Origin: Manganibacter manganicus
GTDB taxonomy: Bacteria; Pseudomonadota; Alphaproteobacteria; Rhizobiales; Rhizobiaceae
Direction of reading: 5' to 3'
Assembly: GCF_002075885.1 (NCBI RefSeq)
Contig: NZ_MDET01000013.1
Span: 32,264-96,263 of the forward strand
Length of the DNA stretch: 64,000 nucleotides
In this document: piece after piece, positions 1-7,992 of the stretch
Numbering within the stretch: the stretch's first letter is position 1
Layout of the letters: every line of letters begins with the position of its first letter
Made by a program: the position numbers and the translations under genes
Notes under the pieces: model-generated
The model's database searches: none
What the model saw: the letters and a program-made list of their open reading frames with translations, nothing else
Told to the model about the DNA's origin: nothing

Positions 1-47
1 TTCAGCGATTGTTGTCTGATCGGGCGAAGCCGTAACCTGCAAGATGC

Positions 48-788
48 TCACTTTTGACGGGCGGTTTCGATCGCGTCCGCAAGAGGCTTCTTTCCGACAG
101 CCCCTTGGATTATCTGGTCTCCTGCAATGAACGAGGGCGTGCCTGTAAGGCCAAGTCGCTGCGCCAGTGCGAGGTTTGTCGAGATGATCGCCTCGATCGC
201 CGGGGTAGCCATCTCTTCTGAAATTCGCTTCCGGTCGAGCCCCATGTCCTCGGCCAGGTCCAGGGCGCGGCCAGCGTTTATTTGCCCTTGCATTTCCATC
301 AATCTGACATGGAAATCGCGGGCTTTCGCATTACCTTCCAAGCGCTTTACGGCAAGAGCTACTTTCGCTGCCTCGACCGAACCCGGTCCAAGAATGGGGA
401 AATCCTTCAAGACGATCCGCAACTTGGAATCTTCCGCCACAAGTGCCTTCACGTCAGGCGCCGCGCGTTTGCAGTAGCCGCAATTGAAGTCGAAGAATTC
501 GACCAGCGTGACATCCCCATCTGGATTTCCCAGAATCACATCGTCGCCGGAGCGGAGCAGCGCATCTGCCTCAGCCAATATCGCTTGGGACCTGGCCTGA
601 GCCTGAGTTGCCTGAGCTCGTGTTTCAAGTTCCGTTAGCGCATCCTCGATGATCTCGGGATTCTGCAAGATGTATTCGCGGACGATCTTCTCGACTTCAG
701 CGCGATCGACCGACTGAGCGAACGCTGGCGAGGAAGCGACCAACATGGCGAAGGTGTAGAACCGTCCGATGCGCGCAGCCTTCATCAT
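48..788 (-). CDS. DsbA-family thiol oxidoreductase (ScsC/Com1-like)
   Basis: Predicted periplasmic thioredoxin-fold protein that makes or isomerises disulfide bonds. A signal peptide ends near residue 24 (AFA-Q). It is followed by an N-terminal helix-rich region with the REYILQNPEII motif typical of ScsC/Com1-like proteins, then the thioredoxin fold with active site C103-G-Y-C106 and the cis-proline segment TGTPSF near residue 215. At 246 aa it is normal length. The start overlaps the end of the upstream zinc-ribbon gene (ATGATGA), so the two are probably co-transcribed from the promoter near 1209-1239. A frameshifted paralogue lies at 34287-35106. The family call is firm; the substrate is unknown. 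Confidence 0.9.
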   Translation of the reverse strand: MMKAARIGRFYTFAMLVASSPAFAQSVDRAEVEKIVREYILQNPEIIEDALTELETRAQATQAQARSQAILAEADALLRSGDDVILGNPDGDVTLVEFFDFNCGYCKRAAPDVKALVAEDSKLRIVLKDFPILGPGSVEAAKVALAVKRLEGNAKARDFHVRLMEMQGQINAGRALDLAEDMGLDRKRISEEMATPAIEAIISTNLALAQRLGLTGTPSFIAGDQIIQGAVGKKPLADAIETARQK

Positions 789-1153
789 CCCGCTCCTTCG
801 GTGCTAGTCGAACAACCGACTGAGAAACGACCCATGCCGTCGACCGTGGTGCCGCCATGGCGATCATGATCGCCGTAGTTCCGACGATGGTCGTCGCGGC
901 AATTGCCGGATGTGTCGCGGGGGGAGGCTTGCGCGCGTCCGCGACTTGGCTGCAGCTGACCGTGCTGATTGTCCTCGGCCATATTACGCTCGATGATTTT
1001 GTCCAGTTCGCCCCGATCAAGCCACACGCCTCGGCATTTCGGGCAATAGTCAATCTCGATGCCTTGGCGCTCGCTCATAACGAGATCGGTCCTGCAAAGC
1101 GGGCAAAGGAGCCCGTGACCTCTCTCGCCTGGTCCTTGCGACGTTTCTAGCAT
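785..1153 (-). CDS. zf-TFIIB zinc-ribbon protein, 3' end probably frameshifted
   Basis: Small cytoplasmic zinc-ribbon protein of the zf-TFIIB family: C17-x2-C20 and C37-x2-C40 followed by RGVWLDRGELDKI. Function in bacteria is not established. The C-terminal half drifts into a non-family sequence. In another frame of the same strand, DNA ending in a stop at 804-806 encodes HGSFLSRLFD, which is what this family usually ends with. A one-base indel near 830-870 is the simplest explanation. The gene is first in a two-gene unit with the DsbA-like gene and has a MerR-type promoter upstream. Confidence 0.75.
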   Translation of the reverse strand: MLETSQGPGERGHGLLCPLCRTDLVMSERQGIEIDYCPKCRGVWLDRGELDKIIERNMAEDNQHGQLQPSRGRAQASPRDTSGNCRDDHRRNYGDHDRHGGTTVDGMGRFSVGCSTSTEGAG

Positions 1154-1208
1154 TTATGGTCTCCTAGCAATCAACTTGTATGGGTACGCAAACTGCGTCT
1201 GAGTGACC

Positions 1209-1255
1209 AAAGTAGGACCTCCAGCAGGGTGATGTTCAAGTGTGCAAATGTCGCA
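1209..1255 (-). promoter_or_regulatory. MerR-type promoter with conserved upstream element
   Basis: On the minus strand there is a -35 TTGAAC (1234-1239) and a -10 TACTTT (1209-1214) separated by exactly 19 bp, the long spacer that MerR-family activators correct by untwisting DNA. The spacer contains ACC...GGT half-sites (ACCCTGCTGGAGGT). The 15 bases upstream of the -35, together with it, read GCGACATTTGCACACTTGAAC, nearly identical to the sequence upstream of pseudoazurin at 14708-14729. It would drive the zinc-ribbon/DsbA pair. The regulator is not identified. Confidence 0.5.
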
Positions 1256-1331
1256 ATATGCGGTCTGAAAGCGACGGCGCTGCAACGTTGTAACACTTTG
1301 CAGGCACCTATCCTGATGCAGGCCCTTCATA

Positions 1332-1823
1332 TTACGACATGTGTTCGATCAGGATCATTGTGCCTAAGCCGCAAAAAACCAGACCTGCTACCAGTTCGGC
1401 CACTTTCCCGAGCCGGTTGCCAATCAGCCTTCCGACAAGCATCCCGCCGGAGGACATCGCGAAGGTCGCGAGCCCGATCGCTATCGCGATGACGATAATG
1501 TTGACCTGAAGAAATGCGAGGGAAGCACCAACCGCCATCGCGTCGATGCTGGTTCCAACTGCCGTCGCGATGAGGGCGGCGACCGATCTTCCCTTTGGCG
1601 CGGTGTCGGCGGAACCCTGGAACGCCACGTAGAGCATATGGATTCCCACGCCAGAAAGGAGGATGAAGGCGATCCAATGATCGATCGTTTGCACGTAGCG
1701 GCTGACGGTCACGCCGGCGGTCCAGCCGATGGCAGGCGTGAGCGCCTCAACGATGCCGAAGATCAAGCCCGTTCGCAACGCTTCGCTGACAGGCGGCTTG
1801 CCGATGGCCGCTGACCGCGCCAT
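1332..1823 (-). pseudogene. mntP: 5'-truncated mntP (manganese efflux pump)
   Basis: MntP exports Mn2+ across the inner membrane with six helices. This frame matches MntP from the segment [21 protein letters not shown] to the end, including [18 protein letters not shown], so TM2-TM6 are present. The native start and the first helix, which carries the conserved Asp of the DAF motif, are absent. The DNA immediately upstream is riboswitch-like leader (1800-1893), and the longest open frame starts at a GTG inside that leader (1872-1874). An ATG at 1821-1823 could initiate MARSAAIGK. The product would lack an essential Asp, so it is probably inactive. Confidence 0.75.
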
Positions 1824-1893
1824 GCGCAAGTGCGCAAGCTTGTTGACGCAGTCCCGCGCGAACGCGGCGACCACTCCCCGATTGGTTGGGAGA
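1800..1893 (-). promoter_or_regulatory. yybP-ykoY (Mn2+) riboswitch-like leader
   Basis: Read on the minus strand the leader contains GGGGAGTGGTCGCCG (near 1866-1880) and CGTCAACAAGCTTG (1835-1848). These resemble the two conserved halves of the alphaproteobacterial manganese riboswitch that precedes mntP (GGGGAGUAGCCG... and ...GUCAACAUACUUG). It lies directly on the 5' side of mntP coding DNA, which supports the call. The 3' end runs without a spacer into the mntP frame, so the normal expression platform and start codon appear deleted. Recognition is from memory of the consensus, not from a covariance search. Confidence 0.6.
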
Positions 1894-2017
1894 TAGAATG
1901 GGCCTTCGAAAAGTCAAATTAATTCAGATGGATAAGAACTTAATACTCATTTGCATCTGGCGCTCCCTCCCTCCCATCGGAGACGGCGGCAACAACGACA
2001 ACGTGTGGTCGCGTTGT

Positions 2018-2681
2018 CTATAACGGGAGTTGCCAGCCGGAAATAACAGCCGCTTGGCGTAGCTCTTCAATCACCTCAATCCCGACGATGGCGACGAGAA
2101 ACCAGGAAACATCCGTCAGTGACCGGACAAATGCACGCGAATGAACAACGACCGTGTCTTCGCTCTCGGGCGAAACAAGGAGAGGGAAGAAGCGAGGAAC
2201 TTTGGCCATGTACAAAAGATAATCATCTCCAAAGAGACCCATAAGCCTCTTTTATGATAACCGGCCGATAGTATAAAAGAAATACGCCTGCGCTTACAAC
2301 CATTAGAAAAATATTCTGCGCAGCGAGACATACTCCAACCAGACCAAGAAAGGAAGAAAAGTAGAGTGGATTTCGGCTAAGGGAATATGGTCCGCTTCGG
2401 CAGATATCCAAGTCCTTCCGGCCACCAATATATAAGGTGCACCACAGCCTTCCAAGAACAGCAGCGAAAACCAGAAAGAACCCGAGAAACTCGACAAATC
2501 TATAGGCTAGCGTTTCAAACCCTTCGGGTTGCGTTGCTATGAGTATGGTGAGCCACGCCGGAGCCAGCAGCCAGGTTACAAATGTTCTTTTTCGCTCGAT
2601 TGGTGATTTGGCATGCATCGACTGTAACACTCGTTTAACTCCACCCACCGCCAAAAGTGCGGTAGAAAATATGCGAGCCAA
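2018..2681 (-). pseudogene. Isoprenylcysteine/phospholipid methyltransferase-like membrane protein, frameshifted
   Basis: Two overlapping frames together make one protein of the PEMT/ICMT-like methyltransferase family. The first (to 2223) has several helices and the SAM-site segment SGPYSLSRNPLYFSSF, then ends at IIKEAYGSLWR. The second frame resumes at once with MGLFGDDYLLYMAKVPRFFP, the usual C-terminal helix of the family, ending at 2018. A one-base change near 2240-2250 would restore a single frame. The better start is probably the ATG at 2618 (MHAKSPIERKR), since the 2681 start overlaps the upstream hydrolase gene by 47 bp. The substrate is unknown. Confidence 0.7.
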
Positions 2682-3816
2682 TTTGAGTCATGCGCTCCAT
2701 GGAACGAGCCCAACTCGGATTGACATAAGTCGCATTGTAGTGGGTTGATGATGCCACCTCGGGCAAGAAGATCTTCCCGCCAGTCACCGCCATGGCCACA
2801 TCCTTGGCGAGGCGATAGGCCCGCCTGTCGGCGATGACATCCGGAATGCCGTCGCAGGCAAAAGAAAACTGGCATTTGTTGATCCAGCTGTCATTCTGGT
2901 AGACGACGTCGCAGACACTTGCCGGATATGCAGGGTTGCGGACCCGATTGAGGATCACTTGCGTGACCGCGGCCTGGCCCCTCACCTCTTCGCCCCGCGC
3001 CTCGAAATAGATGGCTGTGGCAAGACATTTTTGTTCGGCGGATGAAAAGACCGACGGCGGTAGAGGTTGCTTCATCCATTCGTGGTCACCCTCCGCGATG
3101 GGCGGAACGAAGCGACCCGCTTCCCCATCAGTGCCGAGCAGTGCGTCGAAGGCATTCGTGGATGCGTGGAATTCGTCTGTTGGGGCATAGGCAGTGGCGA
3201 GGATATCGGCGCCGTCGTTGTTGACCAGATTGGCAAGAATCGGTGGTACACCGACAAGACGGTCGTCCGTGGGGTTATGAAAAGCAGATCGACCCGTCAG
3301 CATTTCTGGATCAGGTTGTGTTTCAAATCCTCTGAGCAGATAGGAAACATCGGTTTCCGATGAGAACAATCGAGAGGCTAACCCCAGTTGATCTATCGGC
3401 GTGTCCAAGCTTTTCCGGGAAGCCACGCTGATGAGTCTTGGCCTTTTAGCCTCTTCAACTACACGCTGAACCGTCGGAAATACCTCACGTTCGTTGCGCA
3501 GACTGACGTGTTTATCCCCACGTGCAAGATCGAAGTTGCCTACTTGGTCCAAAAAGGCGGGAGCAGGCAGCCGGAGTTCCTGCAGATGGGAGCAGTCGTC
3601 AGCTCGCTCGACATTCGTCGCCCAGCGCTCCAGTGTGGTGCCGATCGCTATTGCGGATTTCGTACCTTGGATCCCGGTAGGTGAGGCAAAGCCGAACACG
3701 AACCAGCTTGCGCAGAGAACCGCCAGTGCTCGTCGAGGGCCGCTCGATGATCGTCGCCCCGAAGCGACCTTCGACTTGGTCTGCAATACATCATTCTCCG
3801 GATGCCCCACGCACAA
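2635..3816 (-). CDS. Cell wall hydrolase, SleB/CwlJ family
   Basis: Peptidoglycan hydrolase with an N-terminal membrane anchor (about residues 29-46) and a long poorly conserved linker. The C-terminal SleB domain starts near residue 262. The domain shows AIYFEARGE (catalytic Glu272 region), GQAAVTQVILNRV and CQFSFACDG, all hallmark segments. At 393 aa it is full length and ends FGGGWS. The upstream DNA (3790-3860) and the N-terminal coding part are duplicated in degenerate form at about 14750-15170. In rhizobia such proteins act in cell-wall remodelling; the exact bond cleaved is inferred from the family. Confidence 0.85.
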   Translation of the reverse strand: MCVGHPENDVLQTKSKVASGRRSSSGPRRALAVLCASWFVFGFASPTGIQGTKSAIAIGTTLERWATNVERADDCSHLQELRLPAPAFLDQVGNFDLARGDKHVSLRNEREVFPTVQRVVEEAKRPRLISVASRKSLDTPIDQLGLASRLFSSETDVSYLLRGFETQPDPEMLTGRSAFHNPTDDRLVGVPPILANLVNNDGADILATAYAPTDEFHASTNAFDALLGTDGEAGRFVPPIAEGDHEWMKQPLPPSVFSSAEQKCLATAIYFEARGEEVRGQAAVTQVILNRVRNPAYPASVCDVVYQNDSWINKCQFSFACDGIPDVIADRRAYRLAKDVAMAVTGGKIFLPEVASSTHYNATYVNPSWARSMERMTQIGSHIFYRTFGGGWS

Positions 3817-3990
3817 GGAGAATCGATTGTTAACCTTGATGAAATGTTAACGCCACCGTGAAGTGCGCGTCGCAATGTCACGGTGGGTCTGGTTTCGCTC
3901 CCATTGAACCTCATGTCCCTTGAGCATTTAGTTCGGTGGCCAACAGCTTGGGCATTCGGATCGCAATCAGGAAATGGAAGGACGACAAGC

Positions 3991-4355
3991 GTGGTGATCG
4001 ATGTTTCAGCCGTCGGGCTCCTAACGGCGATCGTGGCCGGAGCCCTCTCTATTGTCTCCCGGTGTGTCGGCGGCATCCTTCTGCGATACGTCGACGCAAA
4101 TTTCTTCGGCGGGGCGTTGCTTATTTGCTTTGGCCTCGTGATGGCAGGTCCGATCGCGGTACCGGTGCTTCTCAGGGATTTCAGGCTATTTGGCCGCGGA
4201 CCATGTCAGGGCCGGCTCGCCCTTATACCCTTGGACTTCCGTTCGCTTTTGGCTGGACGCCCCCATGGGCCCGGCCCTTGGTTCAATCCTTAAGATGCTG
4301 TCGGGGCTCCCATCAGGAATGGTCTCTGAAGGAAAGAGCGTTGTCGTGTCGAAAT
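3991..4355 (+). pseudogene. ccdA remnant with internal deletion and frameshift
   Basis: A decayed copy of the CcdA/DsbD-type membrane electron carrier. The first frame gives VIDVSAVGLLTAIVAGALS, then jumps to YVDANFFGGALLICFGLV, so the stretch holding the first redox Cys and TM1-TM2 is lost. The next part, LGLPFAFGWTPPW, lies in another frame and has PPW where intact copies have PCI. Compare the intact copies at 7993-8736 and 23179-23907. No functional product is expected. Confidence 0.75.
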
Positions 4356-5080
4356 TGAAGCGTTCGCGCCTGATCATTGTTGATGTGGTTCGCGGACTGG
4401 CAATCGCCGGAGTCGTCATTTTCCATCTGGTCTGGGATCTCGATTTCACCGGGCTTCTTCCTACCGGGCTATCAAGGCATTCGTTGTGGCTGCTCTTCGG
4501 CCGCACCCTGGCGGGAACGTTCATGGCGCTGGTTGGCGTCAGCCTCGTGCTCGCCCATCGAAATCAGGTCCGCTGGGGGCCCTTTGCGAAGCGACTTGCC
4601 GTCATAGCGGCGGCCGCTCTGGCGATCTCGATCGTCACAAAATTCGTTTTCCCGCAAAGCTTCATCTATTTCGGCATCCTCCACGCGATCGGCGTGGCCA
4701 GCCTGATCGGCGTCTTCTTCCTTCCGCTTCCGATGAAGTTGACACTCGTCGTCGGCATCGCAATGGTTGGTTTCTCCTACTCTTACAGCAACCCGATGTT
4801 CGACACGCGCTGGCTCGCCTGGATGGGATTTGCCCAGCAGCCGCCGGTCAGTAACGATTTCGTGCCGATCTTCCCTTGGGTCGGGCTCACCCTCATAGGT
4901 GTCTCGCTAACCAAGCTAGCGATCGGACTGTCAGCCGATGAGTGGCTCAGAACTCGAGAACCGTCTGGAAAGGGCACTCGGTCACTCGCTTGGCTAGGCC
5001 GTCACAGTCTTGCGATCTACTTAATTCACCAGCCTGCTCTGCTCGCCATCATTCTGCCGCTGGCGGCGTTGCTAAGGTAG
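4319..5080 (+). CDS. DUF1624/HGSNAT-like membrane acyltransferase
   Basis: Integral membrane protein of the heparan-alpha-glucosaminide N-acetyltransferase catalytic-domain family (DUF1624). It shows the N-terminal signature RLIIVDVVRGLAIAGVVIFH, then about seven to eight hydrophobic helices and a C-terminal LGRHSLAIYLIHQP. Members are thought to transfer acyl groups to envelope or cytoplasmic sugars, but bacterial substrates are mostly unknown. Start chosen at ATG 4319; a GTG at 4346 with a purine-rich site is an alternative. It directly follows the ccdA remnant and precedes an lspA gene. Confidence 0.75.
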   Translation: MVSEGKSVVVSKLKRSRLIIVDVVRGLAIAGVVIFHLVWDLDFTGLLPTGLSRHSLWLLFGRTLAGTFMALVGVSLVLAHRNQVRWGPFAKRLAVIAAAALAISIVTKFVFPQSFIYFGILHAIGVASLIGVFFLPLPMKLTLVVGIAMVGFSYSYSNPMFDTRWLAWMGFAQQPPVSNDFVPIFPWVGLTLIGVSLTKLAIGLSADEWLRTREPSGKGTRSLAWLGRHSLAIYLIHQPALLAIILPLAALLR

Positions 5081-5203
5081 GCGGCCGAACCACATTCTTG
5101 ATCAGCATACTTATCGAGACTGACCCCGACGCCTTGCACCTCGAGCTACTGGAGACTGCAAATTGTGGGCCGCTTATTCCCGTTGACCCAGAAGGTCCAT
5201 AAA

Positions 5204-5707
5204 ATGGCAAGATATCAGTTCCAACCAGCAAACTTTGGGCTGGCTTTCCTCATCATCTTGTCCGTTGTCTCTTTCGATCTCCTCTCGAAAATGATCATCG
5301 TCGATCTTGTAATGCAGCCGCCGCGTTTGATTTCTTTAACCAGCTTCCTCAATCTCACCCTTGGCTTTGATTCGGGAGTCTCGTTCGGGATGTTCTCGAA
5401 CTTCTTTACCGAATACCCGGCGCTGCTGATGGGCGTCAGCATGGGGATTGCCTTTCTGCTCCTAGCATGGGCGTCCGGGACAAAAAGTTTGATGAAGGCC
5501 GCTGCATTGGGTCTCGTTTCCGGCGGTGCGATCGCAAATATCTGGGACAGAATACAAAGGGGCGCTGTCACGGATTTCATCGACTTTCATGTCGGAGATT
5601 GGCACTGGCCGGCCTTCAATCTTGCCGATATCGCGATCGCGCTCGGCGCTGCGGGATTGGTGATCGCCTCTCTTCGCAAGCAAACAAAACACGCCCACAA
5701 CGGATAA
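5204..5707 (+). CDS. lspA: Signal peptidase II (divergent paralogue 1)
   Basis: LspA cleaves signal peptides of diacylglyceryl-modified prolipoproteins in the inner membrane. The protein has four helices, NLTLGFDSGVSFGMF, and the two catalytic-Asp segments TDFIDFHVGDWHWPAFNLAD. At 167 aa from the ATG at 5204 (MARYQFQ) it is normal length. It differs from the other two copies in the window: IWDR replaces the usual NxxDR (IANIWDR) and FDSG replaces the N-T/R-G turn. It is a stand-alone accessory copy; a housekeeping lspA probably lies elsewhere in the genome. Confidence 0.85.
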   Translation: MARYQFQPANFGLAFLIILSVVSFDLLSKMIIVDLVMQPPRLISLTSFLNLTLGFDSGVSFGMFSNFFTEYPALLMGVSMGIAFLLLAWASGTKSLMKAAALGLVSGGAIANIWDRIQRGAVTDFIDFHVGDWHWPAFNLADIAIALGAAGLVIASLRKQTKHAHNG

Positions 5708-6100
5708 GAGACCGCTGTAAGGGACACTGATCATGCAAAATGTTTGTGCGGAAATGTCCGATCAGGAGCGCTCCGGTTTCGACAGACACAGAATAATTGA
5801 TCCTCCTGGTGCTGGTCCTCTCTCGCTGCTCGTCGGCGTACGTTTGGCACCAGCCGCATCCATATAGCAAAGAAACCGAAACCGCCGCTTCCGTGGAGCT
5901 GCACCTCTCATCACTGAGGCGCTCTATGGGACGGCAGCAACATATATTTTGCCCCTTGTCGCTGCGGGAAAGGTTGTGCTGACTTCCGGAGTGCACTGGT
6001 GACAGGGAAGTGTGTCGTGATCGGCGATCCGCATCCGAGACAGTCCGTGATAGGGGCGCACGCAGCCTTCCGACCACGATAATCCACAGTCCGCAGCTCG
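5708..6100. other. Gene-poor stretch between two lspA genes
   Basis: I see no convincing gene here. One short plus-strand frame near 5895-6001 reads coding-like (ITEALYGTAATYILPLVAAG) but has no recognisable family or clear start, so it may be the end of a decayed gene. The two flanking lspA genes converge on this stretch. Confidence 0.4.
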
Positions 6101-6607
6101 TCACGTCCGAGAAGGCTCGGTCTGCTTTACAGGTAGGAAGCTTTCCAACAGGAGAAGCCCGGCGCCGCAAACGATTCCGACGTCCGCCATATTGAACGAC
6201 GGCCAATGCCACTGGCCAATATAGAAGTCCAGGAAGTCCGTCACGCCGCCGTGACGCAGCCGATCGACAACGTTGCCGATAGCTCCGCCCGCGATGAGGC
6301 CGAGGGCGCTTGCGGTCAAGCGATTTTCGGCGCGGCCCATCCAGACTACAAGGGCGAGAACCATGCCTATCGCGATCGCCACCAGAACCCCGGGCCGCGC
6401 TTCACCGAACAGGCCGAAGCTCACGCCCGTGTTGCGCCCAAGGACGAGATTGAAGAACCCGGTTACTGGAATCACGCGTGGCGGGTTCATGACATAGTTC
6501 AGGATCCACCACTTCGTCGCCTGATCGACGGCGAACCAAAGGAGTGCGATGGGAAGTCCAAGCCTTAGCACGCTAAAAAGGGTCTCCCTATAATATTCTC
6601 GGATCAT
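6101..6607 (-). CDS. lspA: Signal peptidase II (paralogue 2)
   Basis: Inner-membrane lipoprotein signal peptidase with four helices. Key segments are NLVLGRNTGVSFGLF, GNVVDRLRHGGVTDFLDF and HWPSFNMADVGI, containing the catalytic Asp pair. At 168 aa it is typical. It is very similar to the copy at 33773 (the motif GGVTDFLDFY-GQWHWP is shared), so the two are recent paralogues. It sits downstream of the PCuAC-like, ctaG and ccdA genes on the same strand. This suggests it matures lipoproteins needed by the copper/oxidase assembly set, which is an inference from context. Confidence 0.9.
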   Translation of the reverse strand: MIREYYRETLFSVLRLGLPIALLWFAVDQATKWWILNYVMNPPRVIPVTGFFNLVLGRNTGVSFGLFGEARPGVLVAIAIGMVLALVVWMGRAENRLTASALGLIAGGAIGNVVDRLRHGGVTDFLDFYIGQWHWPSFNMADVGIVCGAGLLLLESFLPVKQTEPSRT

Positions 6608-6699
6608 TGATCGGCACCGGGAAATGCATCCCGATGATCATCCACCCCGTGGCATTGCCCTAGAAAATTGCCCTTCAGCATTCAGTAGAACTTCCTGGA

Positions 6700-7179
6700 T
6701 CAATGGCCGCCTTCGGGCTCGATTTCGACCTGCACAGTCAAAGTTCCTGCTCGTCCGAATTCGAGGGTCAGCTCAAATGAATCGCCTTCCTTCAACTTCC
6801 GTTTCAGGCCTGTGAGCCACAGATGCTGGCGCCATGGAGCCAAGGCGACTGGTTTGCCGGGCTCCAGCTCAACTGTATCCATCCAGCGCTCGGTTTCCTC
6901 CGTCGCCACGCGGATACGCACTTCTTCGGCAACCGGCGTTGTAGCACCTGTCAATTCGGATACCGTATCCCCCTGGTTCAAGATCGGTCCATAAACGGCA
7001 ATGCTCTCGCCGCTCCCAGGCGGAGCTGCCCAGATATGGCCAACGGCAATATCGCCGAGCTTGTAACTGTGTGCTGTCGCCACGCCCGGAGCAACAATCA
7101 AGGCGAGTGCTGCCAAAGCTAATAAACGACGCCTCAAGCTCAACTGGTCTTGCGTTTTCATGGAAGGATACGCCTTCAT
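6700..7179 (-). CDS. PCuAC/DUF461-like periplasmic protein lacking Met ligands
   Basis: Exported protein with a signal peptide (LALAALALIVAPGVATA) and a cupredoxin-like fold resembling PCu(A)C, the periplasmic chaperone that delivers Cu(I) to cytochrome oxidase. The typical C-terminal pattern HiMl-mL is present as HLWLTGLKRKLKEGD: the His stays but the Met is replaced by Trp, and the upstream H-x-M part of the site is not recognisable. Copper binding is therefore doubtful or different. The start at 7179 overlaps the ctaG stop (ATG inside the ctaG end); an in-frame ATG at 7161 is an alternative. It is encoded in a run with ctaG, ccdA and tlpA. Confidence 0.75.
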   Translation of the reverse strand: MKAYPSMKTQDQLSLRRRLLALAALALIVAPGVATAHSYKLGDIAVGHIWAAPPGSGESIAVYGPILNQGDTVSELTGATTPVAEEVRIRVATEETERWMDTVELEPGKPVALAPWRQHLWLTGLKRKLKEGDSFELTLEFGRAGTLTVQVEIEPEGGH

Positions 7180-7829
7180 CGCCGAGGCGCATCATTGTCG
7201 AACCCGGCTGGGCCGTCGTTCTCCAGCGAAGCGTCGAGGGATTGCGATCCGGCTTTGAGATTACGGGCCGAGTCGACCTCCTCGGACGAAAGATCCTCCT
7301 GCTTGTAGAACGTGTAGGAGAGCGTGACTGCCCGAAAGCCCGACGTGTCCTTGTCCTTGAGCATCTGCTCATCGATGTAAAGGACGAGCGGCATGCGCGC
7401 GCTCTCACCTGGTTCCAGTTTCTGGTTCGTGAAGCAGAAGCACTCGATTTTGAAAAAATAGGGAGCTGTCTGATACGGCGTTACGTTGAAAACGGCCCTG
7501 CCGACTACGGTCTCGGACGACAGGTTCTTTGCATAATAATAGGCCTGCACGGGCTCACCGAAGCGGGTCTTCACCTCGCGCTGTTCAGGTCGGAACTCCC
7601 AGGCAAGTCCGGAACCTACATTGGCGTCGAAGCGGACCGTCACGGTCTCGTTTGATGTGGATATTGGACCTGCGGCGGCATCGGTTCGCTGCACCGTCCC
7701 GCCGTAGCCTGTCAAGTCACAGAATAGCCGATAGAGCGTTGGAGAGTAGGCGACGAGTCCCGTCATGAACGCCAATACCACGCTCAGGGCGGCCACGACG
7801 CGGATGTTTTTCGAAAGTCTTAGGTTCAT
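7176..7829 (-). CDS. ctaG: Cytochrome c oxidase assembly protein CtaG/Cox11
   Basis: CtaG (Cox11) inserts CuB into subunit I of aa3-type oxidases. The protein has one N-terminal helix (residues 11-28) and a periplasmic Ig-like domain with the copper motif FFKIECFCFTNQKLEPGE. The FNVTPYQTAPYF and LSYTFYK segments are also diagnostic. At 217 aa it is full length with an extra polar C-terminal tail. No aa3 oxidase genes are in the window, so it either serves an oxidase elsewhere or is a moved copy. It is translationally coupled to the downstream PCuAC-like gene. Confidence 0.92.
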   Translation of the reverse strand: MNLRLSKNIRVVAALSVVLAFMTGLVAYSPTLYRLFCDLTGYGGTVQRTDAAAGPISTSNETVTVRFDANVGSGLAWEFRPEQREVKTRFGEPVQAYYYAKNLSSETVVGRAVFNVTPYQTAPYFFKIECFCFTNQKLEPGESARMPLVLYIDEQMLKDKDTSGFRAVTLSYTFYKQEDLSSEEVDSARNLKAGSQSLDASLENDGPAGFDNDAPRR

Positions 7830-7992
7830 CGCTCAGTCTCGCTCGCTGCTTCGGACTACCGACCACGCCAGCAGGCTAGCTCCGGTTATTTGGCCGACTG
7901 TGCTACCTCTACCACCTATAGGTTCAAGCATCTGGCGTGCTGCAGGTTGCCGCACGTGGCGGTGAGTCGCGGCCACGTGCGCCGGAGCGGCA

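Noticed and set aside
1332..1874. Full-length MntP starting at GTG 1872-1874
   Set aside because: The first 17 codons are read from riboswitch-like sequence and lack the first helix.
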